Positions 1 to 10,341 of a DNA stretch of 26,812 nucleotides are shown one piece after another. The stretch's first letter is position 1; the number at the start of each line of letters is the position of its first letter. Under the pieces are notes generated by a model. That model did no database searches, was not told the origin of the DNA, and saw only the letters and a list, made by a program, of their open reading frames with translations. The stretch spans positions 7,318 to 34,129 of the forward strand of contig MNCI01007715.1 of assembly GCA_015680685.1 (NCBI GenBank), in the 5' to 3' direction. This DNA comes from Gnetum montanum (taxonomy: Eukaryota; Streptophyta; Gnetopsida; Gnetales; Gnetaceae). The translations under genes and the position numbers were made by a program.

Positions 1-1230
1 TTACCATTTATTAGAAAAATATGAGACCATTATAGGATAACAATGAATAGATTTCAATGGATGGATTGCAACGAGTTGTCACCATATGTTGCAATCAATG
101 ATAATCGTTTCCACACGTTTCTTGCCAAGGATAGCAACGTAAGCTGTCAATGGATAGCAACGAAAACTGTCATGTTGTTGTCCAAAGCTATCACATTGAT
201 ACACTTACGTGTCCTTGGAAGCGCTCAACATTTGTGTTTTTTTTGTTTCTTTTTGTCAATAATCATCTATAACCACAGGCACAGGTGCAGGCATGGTAAC
301 CGCCTGCATTTTAACCTTGTTCCATTTATTTTGTTGTAACCTGTTACTCCAAAAACTACTAAACTACTTATTCTTACATGTTGTGGCCAAGAAATTAGGC
401 TTACTGTGAAAACAGAAAAATGAACCCCTGCATGGAAAGCATTTGACAAAATTCCGAAGAGGAATATGAAGTTATCCCTTGCAGTTCTTGGCAAATTTTT
501 TATCAGCAAGCATAAGTTGTTTTCGTTGTCGTATTGATAAGAACCACCACGTTGCTTTTGAGAGTAAGTGTATCATTTTTTTCAGCTTTCAAAAACGTTT
601 TTCCAATGCCTGGACTATGCCATATTATATCACAAGATGCGCCTTTGTTTCTGAAAGTATTCAGTGTAGTACACTATTTCTTCTTACTACAGAATCCAAT
701 TTTCTCTATTTATTTACTTTAATTTGAATCTATAAAAGCAGAACCGACCCCATTCTTGGTTAATGCTCATCGTCAATATGCTTGTATAACAAAGCCATGT
801 ATATCTACGCATCCACCACCATTACTGAACCGTTTCTAAGCCCATAATTGGTTGAATTATAACCTTTCCGGATAGGCATCATGTAATATGCCGAAATATT
901 AATATTACACTCTTTTCCCAATATATAAGGTTAAAAATAAAATATGTGTTTCATCACCGTATAACTCATCCGAATTTTTACACATATTTTATTTTCTTTT
1001 TATTCTCTTTTCCTTCTATTTAAATAGACTGAAACTCCTACTCCATGAAATGGCTTGAAATGTGCCAACATTTTGTAAACTTAAATTTGCCAATCAAGTA
1101 TATAAATAGATAGTTACAAGTGAATCCAATAATGAAGAATCATATTCAAATAATATTTTAAAAAAATACATGTATAAACCAAGAGATATGAGTGTCTTAA
1201 ACCTTTACAAGATGGCAAAATTGTTCATTT
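1..1230. other. AT-rich intergenic sequence, no gene recognised
   Basis: Only short open stretches occur here and none has recognisable protein features. A degenerate motif ending in GCAACG-AA-TGTCA recurs at roughly 62-83, 128-150 and 152-174, and the last two copies form a 24-bp tandem pair. The rest is AT-rich with no promoter, RNA gene or transposon end that I can support. A Helitron Rep (HUH) domain would be expected upstream of the helicase that follows, but I do not see one. Confidence 0.6.
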
Positions 1231-1284
1231 ACAATCCAAAAAGCAACTCAAATAAGTTATGGTAAAATAAAAATAAAAAGAAGC

Positions 1285-2573
1285 AATAGTTCAGGTTTAT
1301 CTTATATTTTAGAAAAACCAATTGAAAATCTTAACAAATGGTTGGAGTATTACAGAATTCAAATGTTGCTCTATGTTCCATTTTATATATATGAGATAGA
1401 AATAGAAATAACAAAAGAGCAAATAAGAGCTAATTGGAAAGTACATGAACAAAAAACTGAAATAAGAACTAATAAAAGCAAAACTAGTGAAGATTATGAA
1501 GAAGATGTTTAAATTGAAAATGTAAATCACCTTGAAAATGAATGGGAGATTTTATTATGTTTGCAATGAACACAAGTTTTAAATCACATAGAAGTATATA
1601 TGTTAGGATGAATGGACATAAACATTTAATATGAATGGAACAAAATTAATCAGAATGAAATTGAAAGAGCATTATAATTTCTAAGTTTCATGAAAATTTT
1701 CAATACTACTATTATGATGCAACCTAATATAAATTATCAACAAACATTGACTGATAAACAATAAAAAGTAATGAACATTATTAAAAACCATTATATTCAA
1801 TGTAAACCAAAGGCATTAAAACCATTAAAATTAATAGTACAAGGTAGTGCTAGCATAAGAAAATCTTTTCTAATTTATTCTATTAAGACAGAAATGTCTT
1901 CTTTAGCATTTCCAAAAACAATGCCTTTGTTTGTAATGTCTCCAATAGGGGTTGTAGCTTTTAATTATTAAGATAAAAATAATTTATGCTAGTCTAAAAC
2001 TATCCATAAAAGTAAAAGAAAGAAAAAATAATATTGTTTTACATCAATTGCAAAATGATTTTAAAGACATAAATTATATTCTCATTGATGAGTATAGTTT
2101 TATTGAAGCTAGGTTATTAGAAGATATAGATGCAATACCACTACAAATATTTTCTCACTATAATAAAAATTTTGAAGGTAGATTAATGATTTTCATAGGT
2201 GATATATTTCAATTATATCTAGTTTTGGATATAGCACCATATTACTCTAAATTTATCAGAAATATTTTATGGAATGAATTTACATTTGTTGTTTTATTGG
2301 ATAAAATATTATAATAAAACACATTTATACAAGAAAATTTTTTTTCAGAATTACTAGAAAATGTAAAAACATGTACACCAACAAGTACTGATTAGAAAAT
2401 ACTAATGAATAGAAAATAAAACCAAATGTTTATTCAAGAATTAAAAAGTTTTGATGATAGTATACACTTATTTTGAATTCTAGTAAATGAACATAATCAA
2501 AAAATGTTATTTGATTTGGGAAAGCCTATTTATTGAAGTGTTAGTATTAGTAATTATTTTAATAAATTCATAT
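1285..2573 (+). pseudogene. Helitron-type PIF1 helicase pseudogene, first part
   Basis: Remnant of a PIF1-family 5'-3' DNA helicase of the kind fused to Rep in plant Helitrons. One frame runs from about 1285 to 1970 with several stops; an indel before 2048 moves it to the next frame, which continues to 2573. The order fits the family: a segment with EYYRIQMLLYVPF near 1340-1380, a spacer, then LTDKQ and the ATPase core. Walker A at 1843-1866 reads GSASIRKS where GTAGTGKS is usual, so the lysine-serine pair survives but the glycines are damaged. Walker B (LIDEYS) is at about 2081-2098, and GDIFQL, like the usual GD-QLPPV box, is at about 2199-2216. The frame is cut at 2573 by the LTR retrotransposon and resumes at 14667. 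It is clearly non-functional. Confidence 0.85.
2569..2573 (+). repeat. Target site duplication CATAT, left copy
   Basis: CATAT directly precedes the TG end of the left LTR and is repeated exactly at 14662-14666 after the CA end of the right LTR. Five bases is the usual target duplication of plant LTR retrotransposons. Removing the element and one copy restores the helicase frame across the junction. Confidence 0.9.
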
Positions 2574-3415
2574 TGATGGGACGTGATATGGCATGGGCCG
2601 CAATATCACATCCACCACTATATTGCATCCCCCGTGATATTGCATACACGATATCACGTCTTCCCCTGCGATATCGCAGTGCATCGCCACATCTATAAAT
2701 AAGAGGCAGCTCTCCCTTGTTTGATAGTTAGGAGTTAGAAGTAGCGAAGCTCTGGTAGTTTGGCCACTCCAGAGATAGTTTATTTTCCCATGTCTACCTG
2801 CAGTGTGATGAATGTAATTGTATGGCATTTTTTATTCGAGTGTGACGTACTTGGACATGCACATGACCGGCAATAAAGATCGAGATTACTACATCATTGC
2901 AGCAATCACTTTGTTTATTTATTTTAATTGTTATTTACTACTTTACTAATTAGTTCTCTCATTATCTCCTAGAATGCGGAACAAGTACGACTTGATTAAG
3001 AGCATTCAAGTGTGACTACTTGGTAGCCCAGTGGCATACCTAGGATCTGTGCTTGGTAATCCAACTGGTAGTTGTGCACAAGGTCCAAGATGTGTACGGT
3101 TGATCAAGGAATCAGTTGCTCGTCACACTTAGGCTAGATTATAATCTCTTACCCTTTTCCTCCTAGCTTAGCTTAGTTAAGCTTACATTCCACTACCTTC
3201 ATGAGTAGCGTTAGAATTAGGAACATATCATACACCTCATCTGGACTAAACCATACGTGATAAATATAACACTAGTCCAGGTGGGAAGATAGTGAACTAC
3301 AACCTAAGAATAACTATCTAGGTGTCACAACTAGTCCGTCTGCAGAGTTTGACCAGATCGCGCATGCTACGCTCATTTCGTATGGTTGAGTGTAGGGGTA
3401 CCTCGCCACTCATCA
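2574..3415 (+). repeat. 5' LTR (842 bp)
   Basis: Begins TGATGGGA and ends CTCATCA, with the inverted termini TGATG/CATCA. It aligns along its whole length with 13868-14661; by eye roughly 8-9 percent of aligned bases differ, mostly transitions, so the insertion is not recent. The U3 part (2574-2693) holds about six degenerate copies of a motif close to TGATATCGCAT, then a TATA box at 2694-2700. The right LTR has about half as many copies, which accounts for the 48-bp length difference. Confidence 0.92.
2694..2700 (+). promoter_or_regulatory. LTR core promoter TATA box
   Basis: TATAAAT lies in the 15-mer TCTATAAATAAGAGG, conserved in the right LTR (13935-13949) and repeated exactly inside the element at 9191-9205. 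It is preceded by GATATC-containing repeats and is the likely start region of the element transcript. Confidence 0.6.
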
Positions 3416-3416
3416 T

Positions 3417-3434
3417 TGGTGCCATTGTCGAGGA
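3417..3434 (+). other. Primer binding site, decayed tRNA-Asp type
   Basis: TGGTGCCATTGTCGAGGA starts one base after the LTR. The sequence complementary to the 3' end of plant tRNA-Asp(GTC) is TGGCGCCGTTGCCGGGGA; 14 of 18 bases match. The four differences are two C-to-T and two G-to-A, each at a CpG or CHG position, as expected from methylation-driven decay. Confidence 0.75.
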
Positions 3435-3546
3435 TGGTGCTAGTTATCTAGAATAGTTATATCATACAAGGTTGCTATAAAGAACTTAACGATATATCCC
3501 TTAGAAAGAAGTAATTATAAAAAGTCACATAAATTCACACACAACA

Positions 3547-4096
3547 ATGCCTCTCCTACAAGATGATAATAATGCCACACTTAGTGAGGAAATTCATTGG
3601 AGAACCAATGAGCTATATGACGATGAAGATTGGAGTATACAACCCAAAGTGGAAGTTTCTTATGAACATGAACGAAAACAACATCATCGCAACACACGAA
3701 GGCATAACTTACCCGATCACGATGAACCCCCACTGGCCACTACAAGCTTAACCCAAATACAAGAGGCTGTTTGAATCTCACTTAGGCATCATAAAGAGAG
3801 CCGACTACCCAGGCTCTATTTTAACAACTTTCCCAAATTTTCAGGAGGCTATGACTTAGATCCACATCAACATTTACTAGCCTTCTACAATGCCTGCACA
3901 TGGAATAACATTGATAACGGGTGGCAAAAACTTAAATTATTTCCCATGACACTCGTTGACCAAGCAAAAGTATGGTACATATCGTTAAAACCAAATTCAA
4001 TATGACGCTGGTCAATAATGGTAGAAGTCTTTAACGAAAAATCTCAAACCTATGCAAGAGTGTCAGCCTTGAGGAAACAAATCCAAGGATGGAACC
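3547..4096 (+). pseudogene. Retrotransposon gag, N-terminal part
   Basis: This is the first half of a Ty3-type gag polyprotein, the structural protein that packages element RNA. The ATG at 3547 opens an acidic N-terminus. After a TGA at 3772 the same frame continues into the retrotransposon gag domain, with FPKFSGGYDLDPHQHLLAFY near 3830-3890, followed by a WQKLKLFPMTL stretch, a VWYISL stretch and a WS-VEVFNEK stretch. This order is typical of the domain. Another TGA at about 4003 stands where arginine (CGA) is likely. The frame is cut at 4096 by the nested element and continues at 7525. A one-base difference at the junction suggests a small later deletion. Confidence 0.85.
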
Positions 4097-4284
4097 TGTT
4101 GGCACATTTTGGCCATTTCATGGAACAGAGATATGAGATGATTGAAACCATGGCTCAAGTCTGAAGAATTTCACAACAATTAACTAACCACAAAGATGGA
4201 ATAGAAATGAACTTCAAGAGGATGCAATACAATGTTCTTATTGCGGCTACTCATGTTGTTGAATTGAATGTTTTAATAATCAAG

Positions 4285-4563
4285 GAATGATGACACTGCA
4301 ATTGTGAAATGCTGACATGAGAGTTTCTTATTGGGAAGCCATGGACATTCAATTCTTTTGAGAATGCTTTCAAGGTGCTACAACAAGATGTTTCAATTAC
4401 GAAATGATGCTCCTGGTGGCATGATTGAGTTTAGGAAATCATTGATGTTGAGTTTCCTTTTCAAATTCTATCTTTGGGTGTCCAAAAAGGTCTATGAGAA
4501 TCATCATGATGGAATAGGAGTGGGTCTTCCAGTTGCTCATTTTTCATCAAAGTTTGAAGTTTA
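4285..4563 (+). pseudogene. XDH: Xanthine dehydrogenase fragment, FAD-domain C-terminal part
   Basis: Translation gives a piece ending the FAD-binding region of plant xanthine dehydrogenase, the molybdo-flavoenzyme that oxidises hypoxanthine and xanthine to urate. A short piece (NDDTAIV, near 4285-4305) is followed after a frame change by FLIGKPW, and then by [19 protein letters not shown] (about 4405-4460) and FKFYLWVS. The last two match a strongly conserved stretch of the family. The joined segments lack introns and some intervening residues. The fragment has no start codon of its own and ends in a TAG at about 4562. It lies directly upstream of a piece from the N-terminus of the same enzyme, so the natural order is reversed. 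Confidence 0.85.
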
Positions 4564-4740
4564 GGACTCACTCGTACAAAACTTGGCTGTGGAGAAGATG
4601 GTTGCGGAGCATGCACTATTTTTATGTCTCATTATGATCCAGAGAAACAGAAATCAATTCATCCTATCCAAGAATTGTTGGCTAAATCTCATGGATATCA
4701 ATGTGTATTTTGCACATCAGGAAATAAAATATGTTTGAAA
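4564..4740 (+). pseudogene. XDH: Xanthine dehydrogenase fragment, N-terminal 2Fe-2S domain
   Basis: The stretch begins [18 protein letters not shown], the first iron-sulfur motif of xanthine dehydrogenase, with the Cys-x4-Cys-x2-Cys spacing intact. About 20 codons later it jumps to [20 protein letters not shown], which corresponds to the second cluster motif (QCGFCTPG in the family). The linker between them, normally about 40 residues, is missing, as if one exon were skipped or deleted. The frame differs from the FAD-domain piece just upstream. It encodes at most a scrap of the roughly 1,350-residue enzyme and cannot act as an oxidoreductase. Confidence 0.85.
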
Positions 4741-4845
4741 AATGCAAATATTTCAGTTTACGGTTTGGAGGTTCACTCACGCGGTATAGCAAACTGAAAA
4801 ATGGAATTCCTGGGCGTGGGATACCAACAACACGAATTATTTTGC

Positions 4846-5090
4846 AAATGAATTGCGGCCCTAATTCGCTGAAAATCGTGGCCGAAATTTGCAGAAAATC
4901 ATGGCCCTAATTTGCTCGGAAATTTGCAGAAAATTGCAGCCCTAATTTGCTGAAAATTGTGGCCAAAATTTGCAGAAAATCATGGCCCTAATTTGCTCTG
5001 AAATTTGCAGAAAATCACGGACCTAATTTGCTTCGAAATTTGCAGAAAATCGTGGCCCTAATTTGCTCTGAAATTTGCAGAAAACCGCGG
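4846..5090 (+). repeat. 35-bp minisatellite, about six to seven copies
   Basis: The unit runs TTTGCAGAAAATC-TGGCCC then TAATTTGCTC-GAAA, with a period of 35 bases. Copies start at about 4890, 4925, 4971, 5006 and 5041, one unit being about 11 bases longer. Variants such as CGTGG, CATGG and CACGG differ mainly at a CpG. The array lies between the dehydrogenase fragments and the GC-richer block. I do not recognise it as a known satellite. Confidence 0.85.
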
Positions 5091-5515
5091 CCTTGTTCAC
5101 AGATTCTATTTGGGCATTCCTGGGAATTCATGGGTCTGTTTCGGCAAGGTTAATTCAGGAAACGGCTCCCACAAAACACACAGGCAGCGGGTGCACGAAG
5201 GCAACTTTGAACAATAACGGCAGCACCAACGCAAACGCAGGATGCATAAAGAAAAACCCAAACCGAAATCTACATTTTTTGGGTTCAATCCCACGCATCC
5301 ACAAATGTACTGCAAGAAACAAAATAATAAAACAGAGTAACCCTTACATGAGGCTGAGGCATGGGCGTTTCAGTTTCAGTGCGGATTTCTTCATCAAGCA
5401 GCCTACAACAAGATTTAGCGACAGAAAACCTCCGCGTTCTACTCTCAAAAAACTAAAAATTACACTAGTTTCTCCCACCTACGAGAGGCAGTAGTGGGGA
5501 ATTTTCCAAGTCGTG
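5091..5515 (+). other. GC-richer gene-like block, unidentified
   Basis: An open frame covers 5075-5494 on the + strand (139 codons from an ATG inside the minisatellite). Base composition is clearly richer in G+C and CpG than the flanks, unlike the decayed elements around it. The predicted product is basic, with no domain or signal peptide that I recognise. It may be untranslated or promoter DNA captured from a host gene rather than a real coding region. A similar GC-richer block occupies the same relative place in the related element at 25240-25760. Confidence 0.35.
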
Positions 5516-5647
5516 ATTAATCAAGAAATTGTGGCGTCGGGTTTATTTTTTCCTGTATCAAGTATGTAGTGAATTTTATGCGCGGTATTGTAACATCACC
5601 ATAATATTAACAAGGGAATATTTGGATGCTCGGCCTAAGGTTGGATG

Positions 5648-5850
5648 ACTTACGCAGCAAAGAGAATTGAACAATTAGGAGCTGACCTTCTGAAAAATGA
5701 GTTTGGACAAGGGATCGATGCTCATGATGCAGTTATTTAAGGGAATGAAGTGGGAATGAAGAGGCACTTTCATCTAATTGCTATTGCTAGTAAAAAGGTC
5801 GTACAAGCCTCTTCTAATTATTTTGCAGCATGGCCAAGGGGAGATAGATG
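5648..5850 (+). pseudogene. Unidentified open stretch, possible captured exon
   Basis: One frame reads MTYAAKRIEQLGADLLKNEF, then GQGIDAHDAVI, one TAA, and a further 30 codons before stopping. The composition looks like real protein (helical, mixed charge) rather than random AT-rich translation. I do not recognise the family. Because it sits in the cargo part of the nested element, a captured host exon is my best guess. Confidence 0.3.
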
Positions 5851-5933
5851 ATCAAATTTTATTAATTGACCTTTATGTAGTTCCTAAATATATATATATA
5901 AAGTTATATGTATAGCTATTTTATAAAAAGGGG

Positions 5934-7523
5934 GGATGTATGGACATTTCCAACTATAGCTTTTATTTATGTAATTGTAACTTTATGTGGAAGTTGTAAC
6001 TTCCTAACCTTAATCCATGAAGTTTGTAACCACCACCAAGGCCACTTGTCAACTAAATGAGCTACTTCTCAACCACCAAGGACACGTGTCAGCTGCAGCT
6101 TGTTTCTCTCCATGGTGAAGACACTTGGCAATTACATGGGACACATGTCAGATGCAGCATTTTTATCTTTTCTGTGGTTGAAACCACCCAATATTGTTGT
6201 AACTTACCTAACTTGTTGGGCAAGTAACCTCCTAACTTGTTGGACAAGCAATTTTCTAATTGGTTAGTCAAGTTACTTGGGAGAGAAGTTAGGTAAGATA
6301 TTTTTAAAAATGTAACTTCCCTACCTATCTTGGAATCCAATAAAAAGGCTTCAGGAGGAAATAGATGGGGGGAAGCATCATCATCACACTTGGAAGATTT
6401 GTAAAGAAGATTTCTTAGAAGATGGCTTGTTAGAATAAAGATTTCAGCCTCTTTGTCATGGTCCTGTGAGTTATGCATTTCAATTTGTGTTTTGTTTAAA
6501 TTGCTTAGCTAGTGGTTTAGATAGTATCATCCTTGGCAAGTAATTTTGGGATTTTTAGATTACTCTTATTGTTCTTGTTGCCCGATAGAAATTTCTGTTA
6601 AAATTTTGCCATAGAAGCGCTAGTGAATAAAAGCCTTAAGAGCATTTTAGTAGTAAATTTCATTATTGAGCAATGTTTGGGAACTGCTATTGGGTTGTTG
6701 GAAGAGAGCCTCTGTTTGTAGTCACGCCGTGGAGGGTTCAGAAAATCTTTGGTATTTTGATGGGACCAGAATAGATTCTTTATCTTTAAAGTGATTTTCC
6801 GTGTTATTTCAATCAGAAATTGTCAAGTCTTTTAAAGGTTCTGTTTGAATGCAATCGTTGGCATCTATTGTCTAGTCAAAGTGGAGTCTCGTACGTGGTA
6901 GTTTACGCAGCGATTTTTGGTAGCACAGTAGGATTGTCTTGAAGATATTGCTTGGTTGAGCCTTGGAAGTTTGAACAATTCGTAGATATTGAATTTGGAA
7001 TAGCTTTATTGCGAAGTGTTTACTCGTGTCATTTTACCTTGTTTAAATATTTGAGGTCCACACAACTCTGCTTTCTTTTCTTTTCTGTCTATTTCCATTG
7101 AATCTTGCTCTATTTCTAGTTTTCTTGTGGAACTACCTCTTTCTCTGGGGAAAATTAGGAGTAGATTTGCGGAGTTGTGCTCAAATGTTTATGCAAAATT
7201 TTACTTGTTACAAGCAGGTATTATAAGGACCGCGTAGACTAGGTAGTTGAACAAAATAGGAAACTTTCAATAACTCACAGTATATGATAAAGTTGGCTGA
7301 ATCTCTTTAAGTAAGTCATTTGTAGTTCGCACACAACGCAATTGTCACATTTCACACAGCCACACACCGCAATAGCACACACACATACTCACATTAACTA
7401 CTGAGTTATTTGAAGGTATCTGGGCCTTGGTGCTGCCAGAGACCAGCAAACACCTAAATCCTGTTCGAGGACACTCGTTGGCTATCGCATCCCAAACGGT
7501 CGTCAATAGAAACAAGCACAACA
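5934..7523 (+). repeat. LTR-like right part of the nested element
   Basis: A purine run AGGGGGG at about 5926-5932 is followed by TGTATGGACATT, as a polypurine tract is followed by a right LTR. Parts of this segment recur at 26395-26600 and 26625-26812, so it belongs to a dispersed family. Near its end, 7437-7458 (CTTGGTGCTGCCAGAGACC) resembles a primer-site-like sequence, but I cannot assign a tRNA. No equal left LTR is visible at 4097, so I call it LTR-like only. Confidence 0.45.
6025..6155 (+). promoter_or_regulatory. Repeated CACGTG-like boxes
   Basis: Four degenerate copies of a box like ACACGTGTCAGCTG occur at about 6042, 6081, 6119 and 6140. One copy contains a perfect G-box (GACACGTGTC), the core bound by plant bZIP and bHLH factors; the others differ by one or two bases. 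Clustered near the start of an LTR-like segment, they could act as enhancer elements. This is inference from motif and position. Confidence 0.35.
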
Positions 7524-7524
7524 T

Positions 7525-8954
7525 GAACCCTTGGACATGGCCTTAAAAAGATATTATGCACTGTTAAACAATTGTTCAGGCCATGGGTTTTCCAAGGAAA
7601 GGTTAATGTACGATATCATTGATGGGCTACATAATGAAACAAGAGAGACCTTAGGAATGTATGCCCAAGGTCAACTATACCAAGTACGAACCCATCAAAT
7701 TCAAGAGCTTATTCAAAGGGTAGCAAAAGAAGAAGGAGAAATAGCTAGATGGGAGAGTGTTGAAAAACATCAACTGGACCAAAATTTCAACTTAACAAAG
7801 CTCCATGATCATGAAAAGAAGAGATCAACAAGTCTCAAGGTGGAAACATCATCTTTGCCAATACAACAATCATTAGAAGAAACGGAGGCAAAGATCAATA
7901 ATATGTTGGATTGGGTATATCACAAGTGTGGATAATATATCAACATCATTGGAGATAGAGTTTTGACAACCTAATAAGTAGGAAAAAACAATAGACAATC
8001 GAAAAGAAAGAATGAAGGGAATAAGTGCTTAACTGCTAGCCATACATATGAATGCAACATATGCTTGTACAATCACCCCAAGGGTCAATGCCCAATCTTG
8101 TCACATTTATATGAGCATTGGGGAAACACATTACATCTAGAGTTTGTATAGAGATCCTATGTTCAATCACAGTGACAACCATCCCAGTCGTGAGGGAGAT
8201 CACCCTTAGACTAGAGGCACCCTTCATATTTTCCGAATCCAAATGCTTATCATGTTCAACATCCTATTTCTCCATTTGGGCCAACATACTCTATCTCATC
8301 ACAATACTATTCTCCACAATACTATTAGCCCATGCCTCCAACACAACCACCACCTTGTGCACCTTATCCTCCTAACTTTCAGCATTCTCATCCTTTCCCT
8401 CCTTATACATCGCCACCAACTTCCCCTTACGTACCTGCACCACCGCAACCCACGAACAACACTTGTGCTACTACTACCAACAGCAATGAAAAGCCTCCTC
8501 AACATCAAAAGCATCCTTTCTTTAAACACGGCCATAGGAAGGGACAAAACAATTCCAAGGCCACTGCACCTTCACCATGGCACAAGTCCCACACTATGGT
8601 GCACCCTTACCTTCAAACCCAACACCTCGTGTAACTTCATCAGGGCCACCAACTAACACTACAACAACCATACAACCTAATGAACACAACCATGGGAGGC
8701 ATCATCCTAATCCTTGCATACCATCTAATGGTCCTGAATTTCATAGTGGGTCAACTCGTTATCCGGGAACTACATCATATAAAGTGTCCCACTATGCTTA
8801 TTACAATCTAGTGTGTAAACCCCAATGGGATAAGTATGGACTAGTTCCAATACATCCAACATGCAAGGATCTTGATCTTTCATTTATTAATCCTTGCCAT
8901 ACTCAACCGATTAGTTATGGGGATACCCCCCATTTCAAAGACAAGCAGAATTAA
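7525..8954 (+). pseudogene. Retrotransposon gag, C-terminal part
   Basis: Second half of the interrupted gag. The first 130 codons continue the gag domain (EPLDMALKRYYALLNNCSGH) into a helical, charged stretch rich in Q and E. Stops at 7933 and just after do not end the similarity. At 8053-8091 the frame reads CNICLYNHPKGQC, a zinc knuckle one residue short of the canonical C-x2-C-x4-H-x4-C. From about 8290 it becomes proline-rich (PTQPPPCAPYPPNFQ) up to about 8450, then basic. A frame change near 8600 leads into a last open stretch ending at a TAA at 8952-8954. No protease or polymerase follows, which is unusual for Ty3 elements. Confidence 0.75.
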
Positions 8955-10335
8955 TAATCACTTTTTATTTTTCTTTGATTTTACAACTTTTTGTTTTCTA
9001 GTTTTTCATTTTTCAACTTTTTGTTTTATCTTTTTGTGTTTTTGTGTTTTTATCTTTTTACGTTTTCGTAAGTAATCTTGTCTACGAATAAAACACTCAT
9101 GTGGATCATTGGTTGAGGTGTGTTTTATGTTATTAAGTCATGAGTAGTCAATTATTTGGAATAGTGAGCCCATTACACCCACTCATCCACTCTATAAATA
9201 AGAGGTTCTGTTCGAGGGTACAATGATATTCTTGAAATTTCTAAACTTAAAATTAATTTTGTGTTTATTGTACCCAGAATGAAGAAGGATTGACCAAGAG
9301 GGAATGATTAGGGTGTGACATCAAGGAGATTTGTGGATTCTCTTTGATGACCTCTGTGGGATTTATCATGCAATATGGTTGTACTAAGACCCTTGTAGAT
9401 CTAATGAAAATGGGAGTAAGAGTAATCAAAAGGCCATTTAAAATCAAACATTGTTCTAGGGGGTCCCACTGGAAAGAAATGCACCCATGCCTAAAGGTTG
9501 GTGGCTTCTCTGGATTCAGTAAGGTGAAAAAAAAAAGAAGAAAGAAAAAAGAAAATAAAAAACAAAGTGCCACAAAACAAAACTCACTTCTCCCTTGAAC
9601 CAAAACACCAAGTGATCGTACTCCTTATTGTTTTGGTACTCTCATAGTTGCTCATCATGGGATGAAACAATGCGATATCACTGTTTAGAAGGATGGACTT
9701 GGTCTTGATCTTGGAATGATGGGTTAATGACACTTTAATCATGATTTACATGCAGGATTCACGGTGCCCTGGGTCAGTTCCCTCATGTCTATATCTCTAC
9801 GATCGCTTTCTATAGTTCGTCTCATCTCACTATTCGTGTAACTGTAGCTTGTGTCCCATGTAGCATCGAATTTTCATCTCATTTCAATGATATTGACATG
9901 TGTGTGTTTTGTGGAGATAGTACGGATTACATTTAACCCTTATAGTGCCCACGGACAGTTTAAGTGTGATTACACAAGGGCATAATACGTTGAAACCTGC
10001 TTTGGGGAGGACCCAGTTGTGTAATTTTTCATAATCTTCCCTAATTATCTAGTTCAAACCCACAATTTCTTACCCTTAGCTTAATTTTTCATAGTTCTCT
10101 TTCCCTAATATTATCCCTCTATAATTTTTAATGTTCCAATGTACCATTACATTCCCTTTTTTTGTAACCGTCAAATTTTTAATTGCTAAAATTCACATCA
10201 TTATCATTAATAGTACCTCTCGAATCAATGCAATTAACCTTGAACATCTTAATACTTGCCAATGTCCTCAATCTTTAACATTAATTTCAAGAAAAATCAT
10301 TTAAAATTTGGTATTTTCATGTGTCTCACATTAGT
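8955..10335 (+). other. Non-coding interior of the LTR element
   Basis: There is a T-rich tract at 8960-9065 and a purine-rich tract at 9529-9562. No coding stretch resembles pol, although pol would sit here in an autonomous relative. The 15-mer TCTATAAATAAGAGG at 9191-9205 copies the LTR core promoter exactly, and ATGCGATATCACTG near 9670 resembles the LTR upstream repeat. Deletion of pol with LTR-derived pieces left behind is one explanation. Confidence 0.6.
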
Positions 10336-10341
10336 TGGAAC

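Larger units (their letters stand above)
4097..7523 (+). mobile_element. Nested element carrying host gene fragments
   Basis: Inserted in gag. It starts TGTTGG and ends CAACA, with GGAACC before and TGAACC after, an imperfect 6-bp target duplication (5 of 6). The left 55-60 bp recur at 25066. Inside, in order: xanthine dehydrogenase pieces, a 35-bp minisatellite, a GC-richer block, an unidentified open stretch at 5648-5850, a purine run at 5926-5932, and a long LTR-like segment from about 5934. I could not find a matching left LTR or terminal inverted repeats beyond the 5-bp ends, so its class is unresolved. A non-autonomous LTR element with captured genes fits best. The boundaries are better supported than the class. 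Confidence 0.7.

Noticed and set aside
1309-1530. 73-codon - strand frame rich in F and Y
   Set aside because: It lies antisense to the helicase similarity; its F/Y content is the complement of K/E-rich codons.
2568-2828. 86-codon - strand frame
   Set aside because: It lies within the 5' LTR and spans its TATA box; no protein features.
4846-5090. CRISPR-like array
   Set aside because: Units are directly adjacent with no unique spacers, and the sequence is a plant nuclear repeat.
5884-5905. (TA)n tract as a promoter
   Set aside because: A simple repeat without other promoter context.
4097-7523. Nested element as a TIR DNA transposon
   Set aside because: Only five terminal bases are inverted repeats, and the flanking duplication plus TG/CA ends fit an LTR-type insertion better.
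4097-7523. Nested element as a complete LTR element with two LTRs
   Set aside because: I could not find the 5934-7523 sequence repeated at the left end.
8118-8656. Overlapping + and - frames in the proline-rich region
   Set aside because: Shadows of low-complexity gag sequence; only the frame continuous with gag was kept.
9265-9603. Frames on both strands around 9265-9603
   Set aside because: Composition is driven by a purine-rich tract; no domain, and no agreement with a missing pol.
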